A stretch of 14,053 nucleotides of DNA. It comes from Oscillospiraceae bacterium (GTDB lineage: Bacteria > Bacillota_A > Clostridia > Oscillospirales > Oscillospiraceae). This document shows, in pieces, positions 13,733 to 14,053 of the stretch (position 1 is its first letter; each line of letters opens with the position of its first letter). A model generated the notes under the pieces. It was not told where the DNA came from and did no database searches. It was given only the letters and a program-made list of their open reading frames with translations. The DNA lies in contig JAFYLN010000150.1 in NCBI GenBank assembly GCA_017537045.1, forward strand, positions 1 to 14,053. The letters run 5' to 3'. The translations under genes were made by a program, and so were the position numbers.

Positions 13733-14053
13733 ATGGGTAAAAACCTACGAGGAAAAGAACTGGGTCGTGGTCTGGTTCAGCGCAAGGATGGCTTGTACAT
13801 GGCCAGGTACACCGATCAGCTTGGCGTCCGGAAGCAGAAGTATTTCCATACCCTGCCGGAGGCTCGCAACTGGCTTCAGCAGGCGAAGGAGACTCCCCTC
13901 CCCCAGGACGGGTTCTTTATATCGACGGACATGACCGTCGACAGCTGGTTTGAGTTCTGGCTCAACCATCTGGTCAGCGACCTGGCCCCTAACACACTTC
14001 GGAACTACAATGAACGATATAAACAGAATATCCAGCCCGTCATTGGCAGCATC
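13733..14053 (+). CDS. int: Tyrosine integrase, N-terminal part (cut by window edge)
   Basis: The ATG at 13733 follows AAAGGAG. The 107 residues seen begin MGKNLRGKELGRGLVQRKDG and continue with YMARYTDQLGVRKQKYFHTL, the AP2-like arm-binding domain of Tn916-family integrases. A core-binding SAM-like domain then starts (TVDSWFEFWLNHL ... APNTLRNYNERYKQNI). The catalytic RHRY residues lie beyond the window. Together with xis it marks the right end of the element, and the attachment site should follow the gene. Being partial, its integrity and exact subtype cannot be judged. Confidence 0.9.
   Translation, partial: MGKNLRGKELGRGLVQRKDGLYMARYTDQLGVRKQKYFHTLPEARNWLQQAKETPLPQDGFFISTDMTVDSWFEFWLNHLVSDLAPNTLRNYNERYKQNIQPVIGSI

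Larger units (their letters stand above)
5378..14053. mobile_element. Right end of a Tn916/Tn1549-like ICE carrying defence cargo
   Basis: The backbone blocks (amidoligase operon, small HTH gene, xis, int) share a GC-richer composition and strong GGAGG sites. The stretch 8300-13430 between them is AT-rich and carries the ATPase, HNH and zinc-ribbon nuclease genes. The right cargo boundary is sharp at about 13,430; the left one lies somewhere between 8165 and 8396. The AT-rich segment 1-5175 may be further cargo of the same element, but its left limit is outside the window. Confidence 0.6.

Noticed and set aside
1..14053. CRISPR array, tRNA or rRNA genes, insertion-sequence transposase
   Set aside because: No regularly spaced repeats, cloverleaf-like segments, rRNA-like stretches or transposase motifs were seen on either strand.

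Overview
The window looks like the integrase-proximal end of a Tn916/Tn1549-type integrative and conjugative element (ICE) in a low-to-mid GC Bacillota (Clostridia) host, probably a gut organism. The reasons are a Tn916-type excisionase followed by a tyrosine integrase at the right edge, strong GGAGG ribosome binding sites, compact operons closed by perfect stem-loop terminators, and an amidoligase / class II glutamine amidotransferase / DUF3846 block that I recognise as typical of clostridial mobile elements. The species cannot be named from the sequence. Conjugation genes and the attachment site are not in the window.

Layout. (1) 1-569 has no intact gene: a strong promoter, a ribosome binding site with a reading frame that stops after seven codons, a bidirectional-looking terminator, and a possible decayed gene on the minus strand. 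(2) 570-2171 holds a divergent pair: a SatD-family protein (palm/nucleotide-cyclase-like motifs plus a C-terminal HTH) and a three-helix membrane protein resembling the PycTM effectors of Pycsar anti-phage systems. Their promoters overlap back to back, with a palindrome beside them. This is the best candidate here for an undescribed nucleotide-signalling system. (3) 2454-5126 holds an XRE repressor divergent from two zinc-ribbon membrane proteins, with palindromic operators between. (4) 5378-7768 is the GC-richer three-gene amidoligase operon, followed by a convergent small HTH protein at 7811-8002. (5) 8021-8462 holds a strong terminator and possible remnants. (6) 8463-13436 is AT-rich cargo: a large ABC/AAA-type ATPase and an HNH nuclease (a Septu-like pair), then a protein with repeated zinc ribbons around a Vsr/DUF559-like nuclease. 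(7) 13451-14053 holds xis and the start of int.

Working together. The SatD/PycTM-like pair, the ATPase/HNH pair and the zinc-ribbon nuclease read as defence cargo carried by an ICE. The last cargo gene is cut off inside its final zinc ribbon and runs in frame into xis, so the boundary between cargo and element backbone is visible at about 13,430. Function statements rest on motif recognition by eye; no database search was possible.
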